Assembly: GCA_029856235.1 (NCBI GenBank)
Contig: JAHQWP010000040.1
Span: 1 to 49,892, forward strand
DNA length: 49,892 nucleotides
Direction: 5' to 3'
From: Promethearchaeia archaeon
GTDB taxonomy: Archaea > Asgardarchaeota > Lokiarchaeia > Sigyniarchaeales > SOKP01
Shown in pieces: positions 43,106-49,892 of the stretch. How positions within the stretch are numbered: position 1 is the stretch's first letter; every line of letters starts with the position of its first letter. The notes below the pieces were generated by a model. That model was not told the origin of the DNA. It worked only from the letters and a program-made list of their open reading frames with translations, and did no database searches. Made by a program: the position numbers and the translations under genes.

Positions 43106-43675
43106 ATGACCAAATCTAAAACAAAATTTAAATTACTCACATTGGTAATTCTGGGGATTTCAATTTTTGGTGTAATACCGACGATGACACAAGCAAAACC
43201 CAATATACTTGGCTTTCCGGGTTACATGCAACATGGCCCAACCGTCTCGATTGCACCCTATTCTTGGTTTTTTCCATTTCCGCCACCTACTTTCTATAAT
43301 CCCGACTTAGCTGGAAATCCATCTTATTTTATTGCACACATGGATTGGCATGAAGATTGGGCCGACTTTTGGCCACGACCACCTTATAAAGTAAAACTCT
43401 TCATAGATAATGAAGCTATTAATATGTATCGATTTCATTATTATGCAAGAGAAGAGATTATTCCATTCATGATGGTTGGTTCACACAACTGGATTTTCAC
43501 TACTGACTTTGATGCGGATTATTTTGAAGAAGGGGAATCTTACGAAGTAAGGGTAGAATATTGGGTTCAAAAGCCATATCCGGGAGATGAGAACAATAAC
43601 TGGAGAATCTTTAAGCCTGGCGGTTTCGAATGGAGTTTTACCTATACATTAATAATTGCAGAGGAACCAAGTTAG
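43106..43675 (+). CDS. Secreted protein of unknown function
   Basis: A 189-residue protein with a classical signal peptide: basic start MTKSKTKFK, hydrophobic core, cleavage likely after MTQA at residue 30. The mature part is rich in proline, tryptophan and phenylalanine (WFFPFPPPTF, HEDWADFWPRPPYK). The remainder has strands typical of an immunoglobulin-like beta sandwich (KVKLFIDNEAI, ESYEVRVEYWV). Two conserved-looking histidine/tryptophan patches could bind a ligand. No family recognised. Expression is probably controlled by operator copy 2. Confidence 0.65.
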   Translation: MTKSKTKFKLLTLVILGISIFGVIPTMTQAKPNILGFPGYMQHGPTVSIAPYSWFFPFPPPTFYNPDLAGNPSYFIAHMDWHEDWADFWPRPPYKVKLFIDNEAINMYRFHYYAREEIIPFMMVGSHNWIFTTDFDADYFEEGESYEVRVEYWVQKPYPGDENNNWRIFKPGGFEWSFTYTLIIAEEPS

Positions 43676-43985
43676 AGAAAGATTTTCTATTCCAAAAAAT
43701 TAAAACCAAAACATAGGATAGGAAGAAAAAGTTTAGATAAATTGGCTTCTCGAAAAACCACACCTTAACCATAAATCCTCCTATTCTATATATCTTTTTT
43801 TTCTTTTTATAATTTTGTCTAAAATTCTAGTATCCTTTTAGTAAAAACCTAAGTATAGCTATGAGTTAAGAGGAGTAAATTGGTATAACGTGCATTTTTG
43901 TAAAGCCTTTTAAATTCAGTTTGCATACTATTCTTACTAGTTAGATGTATTTTATTGATAAAACTAAAGTAAAGGTGAATAAATC
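43676..43985. other. Intergenic region with terminator
   Basis: No gene seen. A T-rich run near 43791-43810 would end the secreted-protein transcript. The AAAGGTGA at 43973-43980 serves the next gene. Confidence 0.5.
43791..43810 (+). terminator. T-rich terminator
   Basis: TATCTTTTTTTTCTTTTTAT follows the secreted protein gene at a distance of about 115 bases. Confidence 0.45.
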
Positions 43986-44384
43986 TTGGCAGAAGTATCA
44001 AAAGAAATGAAAATCGTGTTAATTATTAACGTGATCGTAGGATTGATTTACGGTATATTGCACGTATTTTTTCCCGAAGGCGTTCATTCTCTTGACGATG
44101 CCCCTTTTTTTGACCCTCACTTTTGGCGTCTTTTTGGAGGAGCGCTCATTGCTATTGGAATCGCAATTTTGCTTGGAATACTTCATGGAGAATGGGATAA
44201 TATCAAAATTATTATCCAATTTGTAATTATATTTCTTATTATAGTAGCTCTTGTCAATTTTACATCTGGTATATATATAACTCGCTCGACAATTAATGAG
44301 ATTTTTCATTTATTTGACAACATCGTTGTTATACTACTATTACTCCTCGATATCTTATTCTATCTGAGAGAAGAAAAGAAATAA
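43986..44384 (+). CDS. Small four-helix membrane protein, tandem copy 1
   Basis: A 132-residue protein. Helices lie at about residues 8-28, 48-66, 74-95 and 106-126. A conserved loop DDAPFFDPHFWRLFGGALIA follows the first helix. The start is TTG 43986, with AAAGGTGA 5-13 bases upstream; the sister copy at 44635 has ATG in the same place, which supports TTG. The DPHFWRLFG motif resembles small membrane proteins of unknown function (DoxX- or DUF-like). Role unknown. Confidence 0.7.
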   Translation: MAEVSKEMKIVLIINVIVGLIYGILHVFFPEGVHSLDDAPFFDPHFWRLFGGALIAIGIAILLGILHGEWDNIKIIIQFVIIFLIIVALVNFTSGIYITRSTINEIFHLFDNIVVILLLLLDILFYLREEKK

Positions 44385-44403
44385 ATACAAAATATTTTTT
44401 TAG

Positions 44404-44496
44404 TTATATTAGTAATCGAATAGTAAATGTATCGTCACATCCATCGTCTTCTTCTCCTTCTTCTAGTTCTAGACTTATTGATTTTTTAATACAAAC
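44404..44496 (-). pseudogene. Remnant tail of a hexapeptide-repeat gene
   Basis: Reading minus from 44496 to the TAA at 44404 gives a chain ending EEGEEDDGCDDTFTIRLLI. The intact protein at 45064 ends EEGEEDDTYDDSFTI. The upstream frame is closed at 44497, so only the tail survives. Confidence 0.65.
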
Positions 44497-44634
44497 TCAA
44501 ACTTATCCAAAAATACTCTTATTATTTTTTTCTTTGATTTACATTTTTGTAAAAACTTATATAGACATCTCGCATAGTATTCTTAATGTTTATTCGTAAT
44601 TTTTCTATAAAACTACAATAAAGGTTTATAAAGC

Positions 44635-45033
44635 ATGGCAGAAATATCAAAAGAAATGAAAATTGTCTTAATTATTAACTTGTTCGTCGCATTTATCTAT
44701 GGAATAATGTATGTCTTTCTTCCCGAGGGTGTTTATTCTCTTAACGATGCCCCTTATTTTGATCCTCACTTTTGGCGTCTTTTTGGTGGAGCTTTAATAG
44801 CTATAGGAATCGCAATCTTGCTTGGAATGCTTAATCGAGAATGGGACAATATCAAAATACTATTCCAATTTGCAATTGCACTACTTATTATATTAGCCCT
44901 TGTCAATCTAACCTCTAATATATACGTAACTCGCTCGGCAACTAATCTGATCTTTCATTGGTTAGACACCATAGTAATTATAGCATTATGTGTCTTCAAT
45001 ACCTTTTTCTATCTAAGAGAAGAAAAGAAGTAG
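44635..45033 (+). CDS. Small four-helix membrane protein, tandem copy 2
   Basis: A 132-residue protein closely similar to copy 1 (same length, same DPHFWRLFGGALIAIGIAIL). The ATG start is preceded by AAAGGTTTATAAAGC, as copy 1 by AAAGGTGAATAAATC. The differences are scattered conservative substitutions, with no frame damage, so both copies look functional. It converges on the LbH protein gene at 45064 with a 30-base gap, an arrangement mirrored by copy 1 and the remnant. Confidence 0.7.
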   Translation: MAEISKEMKIVLIINLFVAFIYGIMYVFLPEGVYSLNDAPYFDPHFWRLFGGALIAIGIAILLGMLNREWDNIKILFQFAIALLIILALVNLTSNIYVTRSATNLIFHWLDTIVIIALCVFNTFFYLREEKK

Positions 45034-45063
45034 TTTTCAAAATAATAATTTTTTTTTTTTAAT

Positions 45064-46023
45064 TTAAATGGTAAAAGAGTCGTCGTATGTATCGTCCTCT
45101 TCTCCTTCTTCTGCCTTAAGCCCATACAAATATTGCTCCTGCGCTTTTGTCTTTTTTTTTCTTATTTTTCGATCTTTGAACTTTGGTTTCTCATCTACAC
45201 GCTTCAGGTACATTTCTTCGTACTTTTCTCTCAAAACCTCCACATCTTCAACTTGGCCAAGTTTATCTCGCAACCCATCTTCAAAGAAATAATTTCTCTT
45301 TAATATTTTTGCCGGAACTCCAACATATATAAAACCCTCATCTAGCATTTGATTTACGATGGTAACCGAATTACTGGCTAATACGCTTCTCCTTTTGATG
45401 TGAGTGCCCGGCATAACAATTGCGTGAGAACCGATTCTAACGTCGTCTTCAATCACAGTTTTCCTTATTATCAAAAGATTACCAATTATCACTGAAGATT
45501 GAACAATCGATCCTTTACCCACAACTACATTTTTACCGAAATCTATGAATTCTGTATCCACCCAGCCTTCGAATAGAGAGTTGGATAATCTAGTTTTAAC
45601 GCCAAATACTTTGAAAACGAAGTTATTCATAAAAGGAAAGGGAAATCTGTGACTGAGCCAAAATGGCCATTTTTTTATAACATTCCTAATACACCAATAA
45701 CGATAGTCTTTATCGCTTCGATGTCGTAAAAATGTACCGGTTCTGGGTTTGTGAATTCCATTGACTAATAAATGGAATAGTTTAGCAATAAATGTTGCAC
45801 TAAACACAAGCGTGACGTACATAGGAATAATTAACAACGGTAGGAAGGCGTAGAAGTGTATAGGTTTCGCGTAATTCCACATTAAATGCCAATACACCCA
45901 AAATTCTAGTAATAGGGGAATAAAACTGAACCAGATGATTATATAGTAAAATATTAAGTACCACTTCTTAATTAGGATAGTTGGTATAAGAGGACCTATA
46001 CGCATTGAATTAGGAACTGACAT
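45064..46023 (-). CDS. Membrane protein with left-handed beta-helix (hexapeptide-repeat) domain, one module
   Basis: A 319-residue protein: two transmembrane helices (about residues 23-45 and 55-85), then DKDYRYWCIRNVIKKW and a left-handed beta-helix of hexapeptide repeats (IDFGKNVVVGKGSIVQSSVIIG to RSVLASNSVTIV), then a charged tail ending EEGEEDDTYDDSFTI. The layout resembles the terminal domain of some NRPS-like proteins (Pls/PosA type), where similar modules are of unknown function, and hexapeptide acyltransferases. It overlaps the upstream gene by 14 bases. Substrate unknown. Confidence 0.72.
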   Translation of the reverse strand: MSVPNSMRIGPLIPTILIKKWYLIFYYIIIWFSFIPLLLEFWVYWHLMWNYAKPIHFYAFLPLLIIPMYVTLVFSATFIAKLFHLLVNGIHKPRTGTFLRHRSDKDYRYWCIRNVIKKWPFWLSHRFPFPFMNNFVFKVFGVKTRLSNSLFEGWVDTEFIDFGKNVVVGKGSIVQSSVIIGNLLIIRKTVIEDDVRIGSHAIVMPGTHIKRRSVLASNSVTIVNQMLDEGFIYVGVPAKILKRNYFFEDGLRDKLGQVEDVEVLREKYEEMYLKRVDEKPKFKDRKIRKKKTKAQEQYLYGLKAEEGEEDDTYDDSFTI

Positions 46024-47926
46024 CTTTTCCCTCCGTTTCTTCTGTTTTTACTAATTTTTTCTTATCCTCGTCAATATTAACGACAGTAGTCTCTTTGAAC
46101 TGTTTCGCATCATCAACGCTGCGTTTGGTTATAATATCCCTTCTTATAGCGGCGTATTTATTTTCTTTTAACTTAATACCCGGTATTCCAAAGTATATCC
46201 AATTTGGTTCGAGAACTTGATTATAAGTAGTTGTACTCAGAGCGCCGATCATGGTATCGTGCCTTATTATGGTACCGGGGGCAATTGCTGATAACCCACC
46301 AACTAAAACGTAATCTTCGAAAATGATTCTTTTAATTATCAAGTATTTACCTACCACCATTGAAGACATTATAGTGGCACCTTGTCCAACTAGTATGTTA
46401 CGACCAAAATCTACAAATTCGGCATCACACCACGAATCATGCAAATGACTTGAAAAATCCATGCGTATACCGAACCATCTAAATGCTATCGCATCTAACC
46501 AAGGTAACGGCGAGTTTCTGAGAAAATAGAGCGCAATCTTTTTTATTTCTGTTCTCATCATCCAAAACTCGTAGTCTTTATCACCTAGCTCGGCTAAAAA
46601 TACTCCTTCGCGGGGTTTGTGCAATAAATTGATTAGAATTAACATTAGTTTGCTAAAAAACAGCACTCCAAAAATGAACATGTATATCAAACAGAAAAGA
46701 ATAAGTGGGAGAAATAAAATAGTAGAGAGGTTAACATATCGGGTATATTCATACCAAAACATTGCTACTATTAACCCACTTAACCAAAAGATAGGTATAT
46801 AAACAGCTAGAAACTTCATATTGACCCTGCTAATCGCGCTACTCGTTGTAAAATCAATAACCAAGTCTTCTTTAGTTAAAGTGCTGATGTCAATAACTTC
46901 ATTTTTCTTTTGGTTTGTAGTCTCGATTTCTCTGTCTTCCTCTTCGTCTTTCTTAACATCCTCTTCGATTATCTCAACTATCGGCTTCTTGGTTTTTGAC
47001 TTTTTCTCTTTTTTCTTGGTAATGTACTTTTCTATATTCTCGTTTCTCTCTAAATCTTCGGGACTTAAGCCTAAATATTCCCCTAACTTTTTTTTAAAAA
47101 TTTTCCGAGCAGGAAGTCCAAAGTAATACCCGAAATTTTTTCCTCCCGGTTTCCCTACTATAACGTGTTTTTGAGAAGAAGCCAACGGTAATAAAGAACT
47201 GTTCTCGTGAACAACAGAACCACAGCCTACTGCGCTCATAGCTGCAAAGGTAACATTATCTTCTACCTTAACTTCAAAATAGGAGATATTGCCAAAGATA
47301 CCATCAACAACATGTGATGCGAGACTCGAAGCAACTCCGATATAACAGTTTTTACCAACATCTATAAATTTATCATTTACTAATGACTCTTCGATGGTAG
47401 TACCTTTTCCAATTTTGCTCGTTCCGGCAAAATTATAAAACCAGTTCGAGAGCCAAGGAAAGATTCCTTTTGTAAAAGTATTTTTGCCATATTTTAAAAT
47501 GAATGATCGTATATGATAATAGTCTGCTGCCTTGGATTTAATGTTTCTTGGGATGATTCCATCTTTGGTTGGCGAAATCTTTTCAGTTATAGCCCAAATG
47601 ATCTTTGTAGCAAAGCCAATGGACAATAAATGAACTAAATAACAAATAACTATAATTACAGGCATTAAAATTAAAGAAAGTAATGGAGATACCTCTGTAA
47701 AAATAGCTATAAAACTGGTTGCTCCTAAAAAATATACTCTAAAGACCATCATGAAATACGCCATGAAGATAAAACTAGGTCCGATCCAAGATAGATAGTA
47801 AATAATAAAAAATAGAACCATGTATAAAGTGTATTGCATTCTAACTTCTTCTATAAATGGTTCCTCTTCGGAATCTTCGGAATCTTCAGAATTATCTGAC
47901 TCCTCTACTATTTCCTCTGCCGACAT
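46010..47926 (-). CDS. Membrane protein with two left-handed beta-helix modules
   Basis: A 638-residue protein made of two repeats of the module found in the 45064 protein. Module 1: acidic N-terminus, helices at about 35-110, beta-helix at about 175-270. Then a charged linker (KKEKKSKTKK). Module 2: helices at about 360-430, DKDYEFWMMRTEIKK, then beta-helix with VDFGRNILVGQGATIMSSMVVG. The two overlapping genes thus encode three modules. They are probably bound to the membrane and may transfer acyl groups or act as scaffolds. No catalytic histidine can be fixed by eye. Operon with 45064. Confidence 0.74.
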   Translation of the reverse strand: MSAEEIVEESDNSEDSEDSEEEPFIEEVRMQYTLYMVLFFIIYYLSWIGPSFIFMAYFMMVFRVYFLGATSFIAIFTEVSPLLSLILMPVIIVICYLVHLLSIGFATKIIWAITEKISPTKDGIIPRNIKSKAADYYHIRSFILKYGKNTFTKGIFPWLSNWFYNFAGTSKIGKGTTIEESLVNDKFIDVGKNCYIGVASSLASHVVDGIFGNISYFEVKVEDNVTFAAMSAVGCGSVVHENSSLLPLASSQKHVIVGKPGGKNFGYYFGLPARKIFKKKLGEYLGLSPEDLERNENIEKYITKKKEKKSKTKKPIVEIIEEDVKKDEEEDREIETTNQKKNEVIDISTLTKEDLVIDFTTSSAISRVNMKFLAVYIPIFWLSGLIVAMFWYEYTRYVNLSTILFLPLILFCLIYMFIFGVLFFSKLMLILINLLHKPREGVFLAELGDKDYEFWMMRTEIKKIALYFLRNSPLPWLDAIAFRWFGIRMDFSSHLHDSWCDAEFVDFGRNILVGQGATIMSSMVVGKYLIIKRIIFEDYVLVGGLSAIAPGTIIRHDTMIGALSTTTYNQVLEPNWIYFGIPGIKLKENKYAAIRRDIITKRSVDDAKQFKETTVVNIDEDKKKLVKTEETEGKDVSS

Positions 47927-48049
47927 TGTTAATCGAGTAAAAATTTTTGGGTGATTAAAATATAATTAAGTTAAAAGATTACTTTTATAGTATAAAAAAT
48001 TTGTTTTTTCTTTTTATATTCAAATCGCGGTAGAAAGGTTTAATTAATT

Positions 48050-48445
48050 ATGAAGAACAAATGCGTAGATTGCGGTAATTGTTGTCGTGAAACAGAGATG
48101 ATTCTATCTGCTCGGGATATTGAACGTATTGAAAATAGTGATTCCAAGAACGTGACGATAGCCAACTTTGTTAAAAAAACTAAGGACGGATTGTATCAAT
48201 TAAAAAATATTGATGGATATTGCGTTTTCTTTGACGCTACAACTAACTTGTGCAAGATTTATACAGTAAGACCACAAGGATGTCGTTTTTATCCTCTAAT
48301 ATACGATTCTGACAAAAAAATATGTGTGTTAGACCAAGATTGTCCGAGACCAGAATTATTTTATCCAAATAAACAATCTCACATGAAAACATGTAAAAAG
48401 ATCGTTAGATTTTTAGAAAAACAGGTATTGTTTACTAAATTATGA
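48050..48445 (+). CDS. YkgJ-type zinc/iron-chelating cysteine protein
   Basis: A 131-residue protein of the YkgJ/UPF0153 family. The N-terminal C5-x2-C8-x2-C11-C12 motif is KCVDCGNCCRE. Further cysteines C58, C68 and C78 occur in GYCVFF, LCKIY and QGCRFYP, the usual pattern. The family binds a metal (Zn or Fe-S), with function unknown in most organisms. The 3' end overlaps the convergent alcohol dehydrogenase gene by 11 bases. Confidence 0.85.
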   Translation: MKNKCVDCGNCCRETEMILSARDIERIENSDSKNVTIANFVKKTKDGLYQLKNIDGYCVFFDATTNLCKIYTVRPQGCRFYPLIYDSDKKICVLDQDCPRPELFYPNKQSHMKTCKKIVRFLEKQVLFTKL

Positions 48446-49439
48446 TAACTGCTTTTATAAAATCTGGATTTTCGTACGCAGCAAATGCGTCTCTTATATT
48501 TTCTAAGTCATACATTTTGGAAATTAAATTTTTAACTTTAATATCTCCAGAGCTTAACCCCTCAATTGCTTTATCAAATGGACCACATCTACTACTGTAA
48601 ACGGTGATTTCTCGAACTACTATATCAGTAAGATTGATTGGAGCTCTTATTCCATGAGTACTTTTAATGTGGATTTTTCCTCGTGTTTTACACGAAGCGA
48701 CGATATCTATAAGAGCTTCTGGATTGCCTGTAGTATCTACAACAATATCTGCTCCAAGATTATCAGTTGAACCTTTGATTTCATCAGTTATATTTTCTAC
48801 CTCAAAACGGTTAATTAGTTGCTTTGCACCATACATTTCAGCAATAGAAAGCTTTTTATCTGAACCGTCAACTGCTATTACATCCAATCCTTTAACTAAG
48901 GCGACTTGGGTTAGTAATAAACCTAATTTTCCAAGCCCATAGATTGCGATAACTTTGTCGTCATCTGCTAATGGCATCATTTCAAATGTTTGATACGCCG
49001 CTGCTAAAGGTTCTATGAATGTTGCTTCCTTGTAAGAAATCTTTTTCGGTAATTCGTGAAGCATATATGGCTCAACAACTATGTATTCAGCAAAGGAGCC
49101 ATTAATATCTATACCTAAGGCTTTACGCGACAGGCATTGGGAAAAAATCTTTCGTTCACAGAAATAACAGCTGAAATCGATGTTGCTATTAATTTCGGAT
49201 GTGACATGTTTTCCTTCCCAGTTTGAGTCAATTTTTTTACCGACTTCTATAACTTCACCTGCAAACTCGTGTCCTAAAATGATCGGAGTTGGCGTTGGTA
49301 AATCCCCTGTTACTATAGCTATATCGGTTCCACATATTCCTGACGCTTTTATTTGAATTAAAACTTGAGAATCTCCAAGTCTTGGTATCGGTACTTCCTT
49401 AATGGAGATTTCTTGCCCGTCGAATACAGCCGCTTTCAT
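48435..49439 (-). CDS. Zinc-dependent alcohol dehydrogenase (MDR family)
   Basis: A 334-residue oxidoreductase of the medium-chain dehydrogenase group. Catalytic zinc ligands are in GICGTD and GHEFAGEVIEVGKKI. The NAD(P) motif is GLGKLG within the Rossmann domain (AIYGLGKLGLLLTQVAL). The structural-zinc lobe shows three cysteines, SCYFCERKIFSQC, while the first of the usual four is D (NIDFSC). The DGSDKKL stretch suits NAD. Substrate cannot be given; threonine, sorbitol or other secondary alcohols are possible. The neighbouring nitrilase-type gene may be in the same operon (38-base gap). Confidence 0.85.
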   Translation of the reverse strand: MKAAVFDGQEISIKEVPIPRLGDSQVLIQIKASGICGTDIAIVTGDLPTPTPIILGHEFAGEVIEVGKKIDSNWEGKHVTSEINSNIDFSCYFCERKIFSQCLSRKALGIDINGSFAEYIVVEPYMLHELPKKISYKEATFIEPLAAAYQTFEMMPLADDDKVIAIYGLGKLGLLLTQVALVKGLDVIAVDGSDKKLSIAEMYGAKQLINRFEVENITDEIKGSTDNLGADIVVDTTGNPEALIDIVASCKTRGKIHIKSTHGIRAPINLTDIVVREITVYSSRCGPFDKAIEGLSSGDIKVKNLISKMYDLENIRDAFAAYENPDFIKAVIII

Positions 49440-49477
49440 ATTTTGATCAATTTTTTTGTTAATTAGAACTATATATT

Positions 49478-49892
49478 TTACTCAAGAGAATAAAACTCAG
49501 TTCTTCTATCCTCAAAGATATTATTACGCTTGTTAAGGTTTTTATCTCTCGCTTGATTTACATCAATTTCAACAAAATCGACATAAGGTTTATCCTCAGG
49601 CCCAGATGATAATACATCTCCATCGCTAGAAGTTATTTGACTTCTCCCAGTAAAGTGAAAATTGTCATCACCTCTTTTTTCATCACCAATTCGATTGGCT
49701 GTTATGGCATAAACTGAATTTTCCAAACAACGGATAGTCATCGCTTTTTGACAAAAAGCCATGATTAAATTAGCGGGATGAGCTATAATGTCAGCACCTA
49801 AAAGAGCAAGAGACCGAGCAGTCTCTGGAAATATCCAATCGAAACAAATCATGATTCCTACTTTTGCTTCTTTAACTTTATACGTTTTTAAA
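49478..49892 (-). CDS. Carbon-nitrogen hydrolase (nitrilase superfamily), N-terminus beyond the right edge
   Basis: The frame is open to the window edge; the ATG at 49852 lies inside the conserved segment, as KVKEAKVGIMICFDWIFPE shows, so I extend it. The catalytic cysteine is in MICFDW; catalytic Glu and Lys lie outside the window. The fold continues with GADIIAHPANL and ENSVYAITANRIG, typical of amidase/nitrilase subgroups that cleave amides or ureides. The C-terminal 40 residues are acidic and lysine-rich. Its substrate is unknown. Confidence 0.82.
   Translation of the reverse strand, partial: LKTYKVKEAKVGIMICFDWIFPETARSLALLGADIIAHPANLIMAFCQKAMTIRCLENSVYAITANRIGDEKRGDDNFHFTGRSQITSSDGDVLSSGPEDKPYVDFVEIDVNQARDKNLNKRNNIFEDRRTEFYSLE

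Larger units (their letters stand above)
43986..45063. repeat. Tandem duplication of membrane-protein gene plus the convergent gene's tail
   Basis: Copies at 43986-44384 and 44635-45033 encode closely similar proteins. After copy 1 comes a remnant of the C-terminus of the hexapeptide-repeat gene (44404-44496); after copy 2 comes the intact gene itself (45064). So the duplicated unit spanned the membrane protein gene and at least the 3' part of its convergent neighbour. Confidence 0.65.

Overview
The window looks like a piece of an AT-rich archaeal chromosome, most likely an anaerobic Asgard (Lokiarchaeia-type) archaeon. That placement is inference. It rests on TATA boxes about 25-29 bases upstream of leaderless starts, Shine-Dalgarno sites of the form AAAGGTGA, and anaerobic gene content: a glycyl radical enzyme, a 2-hydroxyacyl-CoA dehydratase, many HdrB/HdrD-type Fe-S proteins, a CooC ATPase and an acetyl-CoA synthase-like protein. 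There is no rRNA, tRNA, CRISPR array or insertion sequence that I can recognise.

Left part (1-8.4 kb), mostly minus strand: a HypD-like glycyl radical dehydratase cut by the window edge, an iron-sulfur flavoprotein, a methyltransferase, a short-form aconitase and a secreted LVIVD beta-propeller. From 8.6 to 17 kb, plus strand: an SCP2-like protein, two 2-hydroxyacyl-CoA dehydratase subunits (the second broken by an in-frame TAA), a beta-glucuronidase, a DUF6125 protein and two tandem CCG-type Fe-S proteins, one apparently starting at ATT. From 17 to 22.4 kb: a coiled-coil protein, pyroglutamyl peptidase, TatD hydrolase, a TSTGSI-repeat surface protein, a ferredoxin lacking one cysteine and a DUF998 membrane protein.

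From 22.5 to 32.3 kb, minus strand, lies a redox gene series: two SCP2-like/ferredoxin fusion proteins, a stand-alone SCP2 protein, a GlcD-type flavoprotein, a nitronate monooxygenase-like flavoprotein and three HdrD-like Fe-S proteins. The most upstream gene sits in a sharply bounded GC-rich island and appears to be a chimera between an acquired gene and a native 5' end. Together with the 8.6-17 kb cluster, this is my best candidate for an undescribed system: anaerobic redox chemistry on a lipophilic or acyl-CoA substrate, with SCP2-like domains attached to Fe-S electron carriers.

Right part: a sugar transporter of the GPH type (a possible partner of the beta-glucuronidase), a two-gene unit of truncated CdhC/AcsB-like protein plus CooC, an LRR protein, two tiny zinc-ribbon genes, a BON-DUF998 fusion, AlaX, and a region of surface and secreted proteins in which two divergent intergenic regions share an identical operator/TATA layout. 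A tandem duplication of a four-helix membrane protein follows and still carries the tail of a lost hexapeptide-repeat gene. The window ends with two membrane left-handed beta-helix proteins, a YkgJ-type protein, a zinc alcohol dehydrogenase and a partial nitrilase-family hydrolase.
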